Source: JAFDZO01 sp044226845 (GTDB lineage Bacteria; Bacteroidota; Ignavibacteria; Tepidaquicellales; Tepidaquicellaceae). Taken from it: 64,000 nt of DNA. A model generated the notes under the pieces. That model saw nothing but the letters and a program-made list of their open reading frames with translations. It had not been told where the DNA came from and did no database searches. The DNA is taken from positions 248,001-312,000 of the forward strand of contig JBGAGG010000001.1 of the NCBI GenBank assembly GCA_044226845.1, given 5' to 3'. The translations under genes were made by a program, and so were the position numbers. Numbering within the stretch: position 1 is the stretch's first letter; every line of letters begins with the position of its first letter. This document shows, in pieces, positions 55,398 to 64,000 of this stretch.

Positions 55398-56165
55398 ATG
55401 AAACTCAAATCAATTTTACCTTTAGCAGTATTAGCGCTCTCGCTGTTTTTATATTCGTGCGAGTCGAATGATGCGCCCGTGGCTTACTCTAATATTTCCG
55501 GAAGCACAAATAAAGTGCTGGTTGAATTATTTACCAATACAAGCTGCATTCCCTGCGTACAGGCCAATCAATATCTGGATAGAGTTGTAAACCCAAACGT
55601 GATCATAATAAGATGGCACACAACTCTTTATCCGAATGATCCGTTTTATTTATACAATACAACGGATAACGGCGCAAGACAAACATATTATAACGCAGCA
55701 AATGCTAATCCGAAGGGATTTTTACTCGGAGAATTTATGGGTAATTATAACGAGACTAACTGGACAAATTTACTTAATGCCCAGCTGAATGCTTCAAGAT
55801 CTATGGGTGTAAGCCTTACAAAAACTTACGATACAACTGCCAGAACAGGAAATCTTAATATCACAATAAATCAGAATTCAGGTGATGCAGTTACTGATCT
55901 TGTTTACCACGTTGCGCTTACAGAAGACGACATAGCGTATACAGCAAATAACGGAGAAAGAAATTTTGATCAGGTCCTCAGAGATTTATTAACTTCTCCC
56001 AGCGGTGATGCAATTAATATTACTGCAGGTCAGACGGTTAACTTAGCTCCGATGAGTTTCAGTATTCCGGCTTCAATCGATGACAGACATGCATCTCTAA
56101 TTGTTTTCACTCAGTCAGCCGGTTCAAAAAGAATTTATGGTGTTGATATAGTGAAGCTGAGATAA
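55398..56165 (+). CDS. Omp28-like thioredoxin-fold lipoprotein
   Basis: 255 residues. Lipobox LYSC with lipidated Cys21 (LPLAVLALSLFLYSCES). A thioredoxin-like domain carries Cys50-x-x-Cys53 in FTNTSCIPCVQANQYLD, then VIIIRWHTTLYPNDPFY, as in the Omp28-related family of outer-membrane proteins. The C-terminal half is beta-rich. A good AGGAGA site lies before the ATG. Pairs with the DUF6029-like barrel; strong terminator downstream. Possible thiol or surface-binding role. Confidence 0.82.
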   Translation: MKLKSILPLAVLALSLFLYSCESNDAPVAYSNISGSTNKVLVELFTNTSCIPCVQANQYLDRVVNPNVIIIRWHTTLYPNDPFYLYNTTDNGARQTYYNAANANPKGFLLGEFMGNYNETNWTNLLNAQLNASRSMGVSLTKTYDTTARTGNLNITINQNSGDAVTDLVYHVALTEDDIAYTANNGERNFDQVLRDLLTSPSGDAINITAGQTVNLAPMSFSIPASIDDRHASLIVFTQSAGSKRIYGVDIVKLR

Positions 56166-56200
56166 GTCGTTCAATAAAGATTTTAATTTTTTTTTAAATC

Positions 56201-56236
56201 AAAGGCAGCAAGGGAAGATTTCTTTGCTGCCTTTTT
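56201..56236 (+). terminator. Rho-independent terminator
   Basis: AAAGGCAGCAA / TTGCTGCCTTT 11-bp stem with an internal 12-base loop and a TTT tail. Ends the DUF6029/Omp28 transcript. Confidence 0.9.
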
Positions 56237-56368
56237 TGCTTTATAAGTTTTCTTTGTTAAGAATAAAAATAATAATAAAAACTTTATATTATCTTTATTT
56301 TCAAGATTTATTTTTCAAAAATTTTGATATAAATTCATACTGGAAATAAACCTCTGAAAAAAATTTAG

Positions 56369-57712
56369 ATGCCTCCAAAAAAATCTACTAAGGTTTTCGT
56401 TCTCGATACAAACGTTATTCTCCATGATGCTACAAGCATTCAGCAGTTTCAGGAACACGATATAGTAATTCCCATCACTGTAATAGAAGAGATAGACCAT
56501 TTCAAAAAAGGCAATCAGGTAATAAATCTTAATGCCCGCGAGTTTGCGCGGACGCTTGATTCGCTTACAGGCGATGCTCTGTTTAATGGCGGAGTTTCAC
56601 TAGGGAAAAAAATGGGAAAGGTTTCTATTTCTCTTCCGCAGGGATGGAATGATGAAATTAAAAATGTATTCAGGGAAGATACGCCTGACCACAGAATTTT
56701 AAACTCAGCGCTTGAAGTAAAGAAAAAGTACGGTGATAAAAGGCAGGTGATACTTGTCTCTAAAGATGTGAATCTTCGCATGAAGGCAAAGGCTTTGGGA
56801 ATTCCTGCCGAAGATTATACAACTGACAGAATTTCCGATCTTGAAGAATTATACAGCGGTAAGGAAATAATAGAAGATTTTGATGATGATATTTTGCAGT
56901 CCCTTTATGCTCCGCCGTTTGAAATCCCTCTGAAGAAAGCATTTTCCAAAAAGCAGAAAGATGTTATACCAAATAAGTTTTATATACTCAGAAATTCTGC
57001 ACGCTCTATATTAGCATACGTTGACCCTGTGAAAGAAATGCTTTTGAAAGTTGATAAGGCAACGGTGTACGGAGTGAAGCCGCGCAATGCCGAGCAGACT
57101 TTTGCAGTTGATGCATTGCTGAACCAGAATATTCCGATTATGTCTATAACCGGAAAAGCAGGAACAGGAAAAACTTTGCTTGCACTTGCAGCAGCATTGC
57201 AGATAAGAAAAAATTACAGGCAGATATATATTGCAAGGCCGATAGTTCCGTTGAGTAATAAAGATATCGGCTACCTTCCCGGCGATGTTGAGAGTAAGCT
57301 TGCGCCTTACATGCAGCCGCTGTGGGATAATTTAAAAATTATTCAGGACCAGTATAAAGAAACTGACCAGGCGCATCAGACCATTAATCAAATGGTAAAG
57401 GATGAGAAGCTTGTGATAGAGCCGCTTAGTTACATTCGTGGAAGAAGTCTGCAGAGAATATTTTTTATAGTTGATGAAGCGCAGAACTTAACACCGCATG
57501 AAATAAAAACGATCATTACCCGCGCAGGTGAAGGATGTAAAATAATTTTCACGGGAGATATTTATCAGATTGATCATCCTTACTTAGATACGGAGTCGAA
57601 CGGTTTAACATATTTGATAGACCACTTTAAAAATCAGAAATTATACGCGCATATTAATTTAGTAAAAGGAGAGCGTTCAGAGCTTGCCGAACTTGCGAGC
57701 AACTTATTGTAA
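56369..57712 (+). CDS. PIN-domain/PhoH-like ATPase (YlaK/PhoH2 type)
   Basis: 447 residues. An N-terminal PIN RNase domain (Asp13 in VLDTNVILHD; acidic residues EEIDHF and SKDVNLRM) is followed by a PhoH-type P-loop ATPase from about 235 (Walker A GKAGTGKT at 262-269, Walker B IFFIVDEAQN, IIFTGDIYQID). The PIN-PhoH fusion (PhoH2-like) unwinds and cleaves RNA in studied species. Start ATG without a clear Shine-Dalgarno. The stop overlaps the ATG of a GNAT gene. Confidence 0.92.
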   Translation: MPPKKSTKVFVLDTNVILHDATSIQQFQEHDIVIPITVIEEIDHFKKGNQVINLNAREFARTLDSLTGDALFNGGVSLGKKMGKVSISLPQGWNDEIKNVFREDTPDHRILNSALEVKKKYGDKRQVILVSKDVNLRMKAKALGIPAEDYTTDRISDLEELYSGKEIIEDFDDDILQSLYAPPFEIPLKKAFSKKQKDVIPNKFYILRNSARSILAYVDPVKEMLLKVDKATVYGVKPRNAEQTFAVDALLNQNIPIMSITGKAGTGKTLLALAAALQIRKNYRQIYIARPIVPLSNKDIGYLPGDVESKLAPYMQPLWDNLKIIQDQYKETDQAHQTINQMVKDEKLVIEPLSYIRGRSLQRIFFIVDEAQNLTPHEIKTIITRAGEGCKIIFTGDIYQIDHPYLDTESNGLTYLIDHFKNQKLYAHINLVKGERSELAELASNLL

Positions 57713-58215
57713 TGGGCAATATTGAACTATGTAATATAAGTCAGCTGAAAGAAATTTTTGAAATTTATAAAGACTGCAGACTTTCTATGCAGCAGGAAAA
57801 TATTTTTCAGTGGTACGACGATTATCCGTCAGTTGAAAGTATACGGGAAGATATAGAGAAACAAAATCTTTTCGGTTATTATGAAGCCGGAAAGTGTTTA
57901 GGCGCAGTTGCTATAAATACTATTCAGGATGAAGAATACAAAGAAATAAACTGGGAAGATAAGAACGGAAACGTTGTTGTGATTCACCGGCTGGCTGTAA
58001 ATCCCGAGCTTCAGAATAAAGGAATAGGAAAATTGTTAATGGATTTTGCCGAAGACTATGCAAGGAAAAAAAATTATTCTTCTATAAGATTAGACTCATA
58101 CTCAGCAAATAAAAAAGCTTTACGGTTTTATGAGAAACGCGGATATAAAAAAAGAGGTGAATGCTTTTTTACCGGCCGCGACCTCCCGTTTTACTGTTAT
58201 GAATTAATTTTTTGA
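57712..58215 (+). CDS. GNAT-family N-acetyltransferase
   Basis: 167 residues. Acetyl-CoA site in VIHRLAVNPELQNKGIGKLLMDFAEDYA (Q-x-x-G-x-G), C-terminal FYEKRGYKKRGECFF. Translationally coupled to the PIN-PhoH ATPase by a TAATG overlap, so it is co-expressed with it. Target amine unknown. Ends 10 bases before the convergent ComM-like gene. Confidence 0.9.
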   Translation: MGNIELCNISQLKEIFEIYKDCRLSMQQENIFQWYDDYPSVESIREDIEKQNLFGYYEAGKCLGAVAINTIQDEEYKEINWEDKNGNVVVIHRLAVNPELQNKGIGKLLMDFAEDYARKKNYSSIRLDSYSANKKALRFYEKRGYKKRGECFFTGRDLPFYCYELIF

Positions 58216-58225
58216 AGTAAAGTAA

Positions 58226-59752
58226 TTACGTCCAGTTAGTTCTGTCTAAGCTTCTGTACTGAATCGCCTCTGAAATATGCGCCGTATTAATACTTTCTGC
58301 TCCTTCTAAGTCCGCAATAGTTCTGCTTACTTTTAAAATCCTGTCATATGCGCGGGCTGAAAGTCCAAGCTTCATAATTGCAAGCTTCATAAGCTTTTCA
58401 CAGTCATCATCTATTTTACAAAACAGTTTTATCTCTTTTGAAGTCATGTTTGAGTTCGAATAAAGTCCCGGAATATTTTCAAATCGTTTCAATTGTATCT
58501 CTCTCGCCGTTATTACACGAGCTCTTACATCTTCTGATTTCTCTGCATCGGTCTTGCTTGAAAGTTCATCGAACTTTACGGGATTTACATGTATGTGAAT
58601 ATCAATTCTATCTAATATAGGTCCTGAAATTTTTGAAAGAAATTTTTGTATTTCGTATTCTGAGTACATATCCGTTTCTTTCTGAGTGCCTGCCGGAGTT
58701 GGATTCATTGCAGCAACAAGCATAAAGTTACACGGATACTTCACAGTCATTTTAGAACGGGAGATTGTAACTTCCCTGTCTTCTAGCGGCTGGCGCATTA
58801 CTTCAAGAACATTTTTCTTGAATTCCGTCATTTCATCTAAGAATAACACTCCGTTATGAGCAAAGGAAATTTCTCCGGGCTTTGCATTCTGTCCTCCGCC
58901 GACAATCGAAACATCGCTCGCAGTATGATGCGGTGAACGGAACGGACGTGTGGAAATAATTGCCGAACCTGACGGGAGTATACCGGCTATCGAATGAATC
59001 TTAGTAGTCTCTAATGATTCTTCCAGTGTTAGCGGCGGGAGAATTGTCGGTAATCTTTTTGCAAGCATCGTTTTACCTGAGCCGGGCAGTCCAATCAAAA
59101 TAATATTATGTCCGCCTGCAGCAGCGACTTCCATAGCGCGCTTAACTTCAAGCTGGCCTTTTACGTCGGCAAAATCTACAGGGTAATTCTGATGCTCTTC
59201 AAAAATTTTCTTAACATCAATTTTATAAGTGGTGGGTGCTGACTGTCCGTTTATAAAATCTATAACTCCTCTTATATCTTCAAACGGATAAACTTCAATG
59301 CCTTCAACAATAGCAGCTTCAGCAGCATTTTCCACCGGGAGAATTATTCCTTTGAATCCTTTGCTCTTTGCTTCGAGAGCAATGGGGAGAACTCCGTTCA
59401 CTTTGCGGAGCTTGCCGTCAAGCGACAGCTCACCCAGGAAAACATACTGGTTTACAATATCCGGTATGATCTGTCCAAGCTCGCAAAGTATTCCGATTGC
59501 TATAGGTAAATCAAAGCCGGAGCCTTCTTTGCGGACATCGGCAGGCGCGAGATTAATTGTGTATCTCTTTATCGGAAAAAGGTATGCGTTATTCTTTATT
59601 GCGGCGGCAACGCGTTCTTTAGATTCTTTTACAGCGCTATCAGGAAGTCCGACAATTGCAAATGCAAATAATCCGTTCTCAACATGTGTTTCTACTCTGA
59701 CAATATATGCATCAACGCCGAATGTAGCGGCAGAAAATACTTCTGTTATCAT
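58226..59752 (-). CDS. comM: YifB/ComM-family Mg-chelatase-like AAA+ ATPase
   Basis: 508 residues. Order: an N-terminal Lon-protease-like domain, Walker A GLPGSGKT at 221-228, GEISFAHNGVLFLDEMTEF with Walker B, and the C-terminal ComM segment (RAYDRILKVSRTIADLEG). ComM/YifB is a helicase aiding branch migration in natural transformation in studied species. Convergent with GNAT. The Der gene ends 73 bases upstream, on the same strand. Confidence 0.93.
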   Translation of the reverse strand: MITEVFSAATFGVDAYIVRVETHVENGLFAFAIVGLPDSAVKESKERVAAAIKNNAYLFPIKRYTINLAPADVRKEGSGFDLPIAIGILCELGQIIPDIVNQYVFLGELSLDGKLRKVNGVLPIALEAKSKGFKGIILPVENAAEAAIVEGIEVYPFEDIRGVIDFINGQSAPTTYKIDVKKIFEEHQNYPVDFADVKGQLEVKRAMEVAAAGGHNIILIGLPGSGKTMLAKRLPTILPPLTLEESLETTKIHSIAGILPSGSAIISTRPFRSPHHTASDVSIVGGGQNAKPGEISFAHNGVLFLDEMTEFKKNVLEVMRQPLEDREVTISRSKMTVKYPCNFMLVAAMNPTPAGTQKETDMYSEYEIQKFLSKISGPILDRIDIHIHVNPVKFDELSSKTDAEKSEDVRARVITAREIQLKRFENIPGLYSNSNMTSKEIKLFCKIDDDCEKLMKLAIMKLGLSARAYDRILKVSRTIADLEGAESINTAHISEAIQYRSLDRTNWT

Positions 59753-59824
59753 TTAAAAATAAAATTTAAGATTCATAGGAAGTTTGTGCAAACAGCACCC
59801 TGCCAGGGGAGATGTCCGGACATT

Positions 59825-61183
59825 CTAGTTTTTCTTCTTAAATATAAGGGATATCGGAACACCGTCGAAGTCCCAGTAGCTTCTTATCTTTCTTTCGAGA
59901 AATTTTTTATAGTTCGGCTGCACGCCTTTATCATCATTGGTAAAAAATGCAAATACAGGCGGCGCGGTTTTTACCTGCGTGATATAATTTATTTTTATTT
60001 CTTTTCCTCTTAAAGAAGCGGGCGGCGATTTCTGAATTTCAGGAAGAAGCTTTTCGTTCAGCTCGCTTGTTTTTATCTCTGAGTTTCTCAGTTCGTAAAT
60101 CTTTCTTCCGTCTTCAAGAATTTTATGTATACGCTGCTTAGTCTTTGCAGAGATAAAAATAAATTTAAGGAAGTCATAGCTTTGTAAATGCTCCTTTATT
60201 TTCTTCTCAATTATTTTTGCAGTGTTGGAGTCTTTTTCTATTAAGTCCCATTTGTTAATTACTACTAACAGTCCTTTTTTGTATTTATAAACTTCCTCAA
60301 TAATAATTGTATCCTGCTTATCAAGCTTGAACGTTGCGAGCTTGTAGTCAGAGGAAGATTCAAGATTTTCTATGATGATACTTACGTCAATTACAAGGAT
60401 TGCAACATCACATCTCTGAATTGCTTTATAAGTTCTTACCGTTGAATAAAACTCAACATCTTCAGATATTTTTGTTTTCTTTCTTAGTCCCGCCGTATCA
60501 ATTAGAACAATGTCTTCATTGTGATATTTTACGATTGAGTCGATAGTATCTCTTGTTGTTCCGGGAATATCCGTAACGATATTTCTTTCTTCGTTGAGCA
60601 ATGCGTTTACGATTGAAGACTTGCCTGCATTAGGCCGGCCGATAACGGCAAACTTAATTCTTTTATCTTCTTCAGTATCATCTTCTTCGATATCTTTGCA
60701 GATTATATCAAGGAGGTCCCCGGAATTTCTTCCTGAGATGGCCGAGATGGGAAACGGCTCGCCGAGTCCCAGCGAATAAAAATCTGCAACAAGATTTTCC
60801 TGCTTTATATCGTCAATTTTATTTGAGCACAGAATTATTTGTTTGTCATTTGCGTATTTTCTGAGCATGTTAGCGACTTCTTTATCGAGCGGATGCAGTC
60901 CTAATTTTGAATCAACGACAAATAAAATTTTATCTGCTTCTTCAATTGCCATTTTTACCTGGGAGCGGATTGCCTCTTCAAACTTATCATCTGAATGCGG
61001 AACAAAGCCGCCCGTATCGATGAGAAAGAATTTTTTTCCTGTCCATTCGCCTTCGCCGTAGTTGCGGTCACGTGTTACTCCGCTGGAATCGTGAACAATC
61101 GCTTCATTGCTGCTTGTTAACCTGTTAAATAATGTCGACTTCCCTACATTGGGTCTGCCTACAATAGCTATTATGTTTTTCAT
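59825..61183 (-). CDS. der: Ribosome biogenesis GTPase Der (EngA)
   Basis: 452 residues. Two tandem GTPase domains: G1 GRPNVGKST near residue 8 and GRPNAGKSS near 181; G4 motifs CSNKIDDIKQ and INKWDLIEKD; G3 DTGGF and DTAGLRKK. A KH-like C-terminal domain follows. Der is required for 50S subunit assembly. It lies upstream of comM on the same strand and 760 bases from the next gene. No divergence in key motifs. Confidence 0.97.
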   Translation of the reverse strand: MKNIIAIVGRPNVGKSTLFNRLTSSNEAIVHDSSGVTRDRNYGEGEWTGKKFFLIDTGGFVPHSDDKFEEAIRSQVKMAIEEADKILFVVDSKLGLHPLDKEVANMLRKYANDKQIILCSNKIDDIKQENLVADFYSLGLGEPFPISAISGRNSGDLLDIICKDIEEDDTEEDKRIKFAVIGRPNAGKSSIVNALLNEERNIVTDIPGTTRDTIDSIVKYHNEDIVLIDTAGLRKKTKISEDVEFYSTVRTYKAIQRCDVAILVIDVSIIIENLESSSDYKLATFKLDKQDTIIIEEVYKYKKGLLVVINKWDLIEKDSNTAKIIEKKIKEHLQSYDFLKFIFISAKTKQRIHKILEDGRKIYELRNSEIKTSELNEKLLPEIQKSPPASLRGKEIKINYITQVKTAPPVFAFFTNDDKGVQPNYKKFLERKIRSYWDFDGVPISLIFKKKN

Positions 61184-61232
61184 ATTCTAAAAGTTACTCT
61201 ATAGTAAACATACATAAAAGCTAAAATGTAAT

Positions 61233-61310
61233 GTCTTGTCAAGACTATTTCCCTATTAGTAGGAATAGGGAGTAAATGATTGAGATGTAAATTTATTATG
61301 ATTAATTTGG
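61233..61310. repeat. Degenerate dispersed intergenic repeat
   Basis: Holds TTGTCAAGA, a CCCTATT/AATAGGG hairpin (about 61251-61270) and ATTTATTATGATTAATTTG. A similar succession occurs at 43428-43508, so two copies lie in the window. Confidence 0.5.
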
Positions 61311-61316
61311 AGTGTG

Positions 61317-61435
61317 AAGGGGCGCCCGTCCCTGTTCCGATGAAATCGGAACAGGCTGACAGATAAAAGAATTGATGGAATCAATTCTTTTATCTGCATG
61401 CGTCCCGACAGAGTCGGGACGGACGGGCGCCCCTT
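61317..61435. repeat. Four-way cruciform-type palindrome
   Basis: Outer arms AAGGGGCGCCCGTCC (61317-61331) and its complement (61421-61435) enclose three perfect hairpins with three-base loops: a 10-bp stem (61332-61341/61345-61354, loop GAA), a 17-bp stem (61360-61376/61380-61396, loop GGA) and an 8-bp stem (61402-61409/61413-61420, loop AGA). No gene. Could be a REP-like mobile repeat or a DNA/RNA junction structure. Confidence 0.8.
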
Positions 61436-61775
61436 CTGCAAGAAATGTTACAATAATGTTACTCTGCAAGAAATGTTACAATAATGTTACTCTGCAAGAA
61501 ATGTTACAATAATGTTACTCTGCAAGAAATGTTACAATAATGTTACTCTGCAAGAAATGTTANNNNNNNNNNNNNNNNNNNNNNNNNNNNNNNNNNNNNN
61601 NNNNNNNNNNNNNNNNNNNNGAAATGTTACAATAATGTTACTCTGCAAGAAATGTTACAATAATGTTACTCTGCAAGAAATGTTACAATAATGTTACTCT
61701 GCAAGAAATGTTACAATAATGTTACTCTGCAAGAAATGTTACAATAATGTTACTCTGCAAAGAATGTTATTCGCC
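61436..61775. repeat. 28-bp tandem repeat (minisatellite)
   Basis: Units of 28 bases beginning CTGCAAGAAATGTTAC and ending in a second ATGTTACT, so each unit has TGTTAC twice. About 4.5 copies precede the gap and about 5.8 follow it; the last is degenerate. There are no spacers, so it is not CRISPR. Confidence 0.95.
61563..61620. other. Assembly gap of 58 Ns inside the minisatellite
   Basis: The N-run stops in repeat position 15 and resumes at position 7. In phase the missing length should be 19 plus a multiple of 28 (19, 47, 75...). The 58 Ns fit none, so the gap size is only an estimate. Confidence 0.95.
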
Positions 61776-61978
61776 ACTGCGAATTACTCTTAGTTTACAT
61801 TGATGATAAATTCAGCATGAGAAAAAACTCTCTCTATTGTAAAAACAGCACTTATATTTTAAAAACCCGTCAAAAATTCATCATAAGAAAGAAATCAGGA
61901 TTGGGTATTGACAATTAAATCCATCTTGTTTAAATTGTCGTAGTGGTAGCTACAACTAGTTGCAATAAACCCTCGCTT

Positions 61979-63223
61979 ATGAAAACTTTATTATTATTTA
62001 TTCTTATAAATTTGTTCTTTGCCTTAGAAGCAAAACCGGACTGGGTCGAACTGAAAAATTATCCGGCAAATAACTCAAGTGATTTAATTGAAAAGAACGG
62101 AGTATTATATTCGGGTTCTGCAAGCACGGGAGTATATGTTTCTTATGATAACGGTATATCATGGGTGCAAAGAAATACCGGATTCGAAAATTCAAATGCT
62201 CTGAGAATTCACAGTTTGGCTTATTTAACACCCGGATTATTTGCTGCAACAACAGACGGAATTTACAAATCAACAAATGATGGATTAAACTGGATTAAAA
62301 AAAGCACAGGTATACAAATAGGACCGGGTGCTATTTATATTTTTGTATACTCACTGTTCGAAGATAACGGAGCATTGTTTGCAGGGACATTTAACGCAAT
62401 ATATAAATCCACAGATAACGGAGATAACTGGGTGCCTATTACTCCTGTAGTTACACACATGGATATCTGCACTTTTCATAAGTATGACAATATTTTAATG
62501 GCAGGAACATCAGCAGGAAACAGAGTGCCGCTTATCTCATCTACTAATAACGGTTCTAACTGGTCAAACATGAGCATTAACGGTGGATTCCCTACGAGCG
62601 CTTTTTGTATTTACAGTGAGCCCGGTAAAATATTTGTAGGCACTGCAATTGGTGTTTGGGTATCCACTAACAGCGGTGTAAACTGGTTTAAAAGAGATAA
62701 CGGATTAGGAGCCGACCCTTATGTCTTTTCATTTGTAAAAGTTAATAATACTCTCTTTGCAGCAACTAATAACTGGGTATATAAAACCACGAATGATGGT
62801 CTGAACTGGATATTAACAAACTTCAGCGGCCAGACTTTTCAGGATGTAGATAAACTCTTATATTACAACAATAAGCTTTACGCAGCAGCGTACTCCGGTA
62901 TATGGGTAAACACAGATGATATTGTAACAGGAATTGAAAATCCTTCTAATGAAATTCCGGCAGAGTTTAAACTTTCGCAAAATTATCCGAATCCGTTTAA
63001 TCCTTCTACAAAAATTGAATATCAGATTCCTTCACAAAGCAGAGTGATTTTCAAAGTTTATGATTTTACCGGCAAGGAAGTACAGACATTAGTTAATGAA
63101 ATAAAATCTGCAGGGAGTTACTCAGTAAATTTTAATGCAGCATCGCTATCAAGTGGAGTATATTTTTACAAGCTTGAAGCGGATAATTTTTCATCTGTGA
63201 AAAAGATGACTGTAATAAAATAA
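61979..63223 (+). CDS. Type IX-secreted YCF48/BNR-like propeller protein
   Basis: 414 residues from the ATG at 61979; an in-frame GTG at 61943 would add 12 residues before the signal peptide MKTLLLFILINLFFALEA. Repeats with N-x-G-x-x-W (YDNGISWVQRN, TNDGLNWIKKS, TDNGDNWVPIT, TNSGVNWFKRD) form a propeller to about residue 320. The C-terminal type IX sorting domain has QNYPNPFNPSTKIEYQIP and ends KKMTVIK. Paralog of the gene at 2268-3521. Released or surface-anchored; ligand unknown. Confidence 0.82.
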   Translation: MKTLLLFILINLFFALEAKPDWVELKNYPANNSSDLIEKNGVLYSGSASTGVYVSYDNGISWVQRNTGFENSNALRIHSLAYLTPGLFAATTDGIYKSTNDGLNWIKKSTGIQIGPGAIYIFVYSLFEDNGALFAGTFNAIYKSTDNGDNWVPITPVVTHMDICTFHKYDNILMAGTSAGNRVPLISSTNNGSNWSNMSINGGFPTSAFCIYSEPGKIFVGTAIGVWVSTNSGVNWFKRDNGLGADPYVFSFVKVNNTLFAATNNWVYKTTNDGLNWILTNFSGQTFQDVDKLLYYNNKLYAAAYSGIWVNTDDIVTGIENPSNEIPAEFKLSQNYPNPFNPSTKIEYQIPSQSRVIFKVYDFTGKEVQTLVNEIKSAGSYSVNFNAASLSSGVYFYKLEADNFSSVKKMTVIK

Positions 63224-63334
63224 AAATTCTCCTATGACTTTTATGACTTTGCCGTAGTTACGATAACTGCGGCAAAGATATTTATACACTGCAATTCTCT
63301 TTATACATTCCATATATTTGTATTTTATTTTAAT

Positions 63335-63877
63335 ATGAAATTAGTAGAATTTAAAAAGGAAGACATAGATATTCTTACCGATATCCTTGTTAATAATCCC
63401 TGGGAGTTTCATTCCGGAAAAGTATGGACGAGAGAAATGGTTGAGGAAGAAATAAAGTCAGGCTACTTCAGCTCAGTTGATAAAAAGACTTTTTTTCTTA
63501 GAGGAGAAAAAAATACAATCGGATATATAAGAATTTTTGATTTAGGTGACAATGTATTGGATGACGAAACTCCGCTCTTCGATTTAAGAATAAAAAAAGA
63601 ATTCAGAGGCAAAGGATTTGGAAAGCAGGCAGTAGTTTTAGCAATAGAATTTATATTCACTACGTATCCGAATAAAAACAGATTTGAAGCAACTACCCGC
63701 CATGATAACATTGCAATGAGAAAGGTGCTGCAGGAATGCGGATTTGTAAAAGAGGCGCATTACAGGCAGTCCTGGCCGGATAAGAATAACGTAAAGGTTG
63801 ATACAGTGGGCTATGGAATTTTAAGGAATGACTGGGAAAATAAATCCAGGACTGATGTGAATTGGAACGATATGTAG
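63335..63877 (+). CDS. GNAT-family N-acetyltransferase (RimJ-like)
   Basis: 180 residues. Acetyl-CoA motif DLRIKKEFRGKGFGKQAVVLAIEFIF, then RFEATTRHDNIAMRKVLQECGFVKEAHYRQSW, the pattern of RimJ/RimL-type acetyltransferases. Cytoplasmic. Substrate unknown; may act on a protein amino terminus or a small amine. Confidence 0.87.
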   Translation: MKLVEFKKEDIDILTDILVNNPWEFHSGKVWTREMVEEEIKSGYFSSVDKKTFFLRGEKNTIGYIRIFDLGDNVLDDETPLFDLRIKKEFRGKGFGKQAVVLAIEFIFTTYPNKNRFEATTRHDNIAMRKVLQECGFVKEAHYRQSWPDKNNVKVDTVGYGILRNDWENKSRTDVNWNDM

Positions 63878-63921
63878 TTTTTTTCCGTTTTTTAGATATA
63901 GGAGATTAATTATATTAATTT

Positions 63922-64000
63922 ATGACAGAAACACTAAATAGTACACTGGACGAAAATAAAATATACGAAGAGCTTAGGAAAAAATCCAAAGATGTAAGCG
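63922..64000 (+). CDS. Protein cut off by window end, unknown
   Basis: From ATG at 63922 only 26 codons are visible (MTETLNSTLDENKIYEELRK then KSKDVS). Charged and helical, no domain visible; not recognised. It begins 44 bases after the GNAT stop and may be co-transcribed. Confidence 0.4.
   Translation, partial: MTETLNSTLDENKIYEELRKKSKDVS

Larger units (their letters stand above)
61184..61978. other. 790-base repeat-rich intergenic region
   Basis: Contents in order: a second copy of the dispersed repeat at about 61233-61310; the four-way palindrome (61317-61435); the 28-bp minisatellite with a gap (61436-61775); then 200 bases with no gene (61776-61978). No transposase or gene remnants seen. 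Confidence 0.7.

Noticed and set aside
61436..61775. Tandem repeats as a CRISPR array
   Set aside because: Units abut with no spacers and no cas genes are nearby.
61943..61978. GTG start for the propeller protein
   Set aside because: It precedes a clean signal peptide starting at ATG 61979.

Overview
The window is A+T-rich chromosomal DNA from a free-living member of the FCB (Bacteroidota/Chlorobi/Ignavibacteria) group. The best clue is a family of six secreted proteins that end in the same type IX secretion sorting domain, with the signature QNYPNPFNP..T.I and a final short strand ending in Lys. This wording is typical of Ignavibacteria-like lineages. Weak or absent Shine-Dalgarno sequences at most starts, TonB-dependent uptake, a PafA phosphatase and an Omp28-like lipoprotein fit the same group. 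The 58-N gap at 61563-61620 indicates a draft or metagenome assembly, so the exact species cannot be named.

Region by region. 1-5000: tandem VOC proteins, a DUF4239 membrane protein, a nitrilase-family amidohydrolase, a type IX cargo protein and a beta-CASP nuclease. 5200-9700: an archaeal-type TrmB regulator with a type IX cargo gene, then two perfect parS sites in front of mnmG. parS plus mnmG suggests that the replication origin region is not far away. 9700-19300: two giant tandem paralogous secreted proteins (1654 and 1336 residues). 19300-25400: small membrane and DUF2071 genes, a choice-of-anchor-B cargo protein, an SPFH/NfeD pair, a TerB-like protein and MsrB. 25600-30700: a TonB-dependent receptor, two single-helix microproteins not found by normal gene calling, and PafA. 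30700-36000: two large paralogous helical proteins with GNAT and small secreted genes. 36000-36460: a tandem pair of RNA-like stem-loops before an esterase. 37100-40450: 3-hydroxyanthranilate dioxygenase and ACMS decarboxylase (lower kynurenine pathway) downstream of a subtilase. 40470-43390: three tandem DinB-family genes and two DUF899 thioredoxin-fold genes; the DUF899 genes share a duplicated promoter. 43700-49760: purine permease, SRPBCC membrane protein, and an operon of DinB, O-methyltransferase, FKBP and PTS enzyme I. 49810-51800: a two-gene island of a DGQHR-domain protein and a membrane coiled-coil protein. 51985-56170: an isolated nuoH and an envelope thiol-redox/outer membrane set. 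56370-61180: PIN-PhoH ATPase, GNAT, ComM/YifB and Der. 61200-61980: a dispersed repeat, a four-way-junction palindrome and a 28-bp minisatellite broken by the assembly gap. 61979-64000: a type IX cargo protein, a GNAT and a truncated gene.

Most of the window is housekeeping and envelope biology. The parts least explained by known annotation are the DGQHR/coiled-coil pair, the twin stem-loops at 36245-36390, the paired microproteins at 28630-28971, the duplicated DUF899 promoter with its upstream 8-bp box, and the cruciform/minisatellite locus. No tRNA, rRNA, CRISPR array, transposase or prophage was seen.
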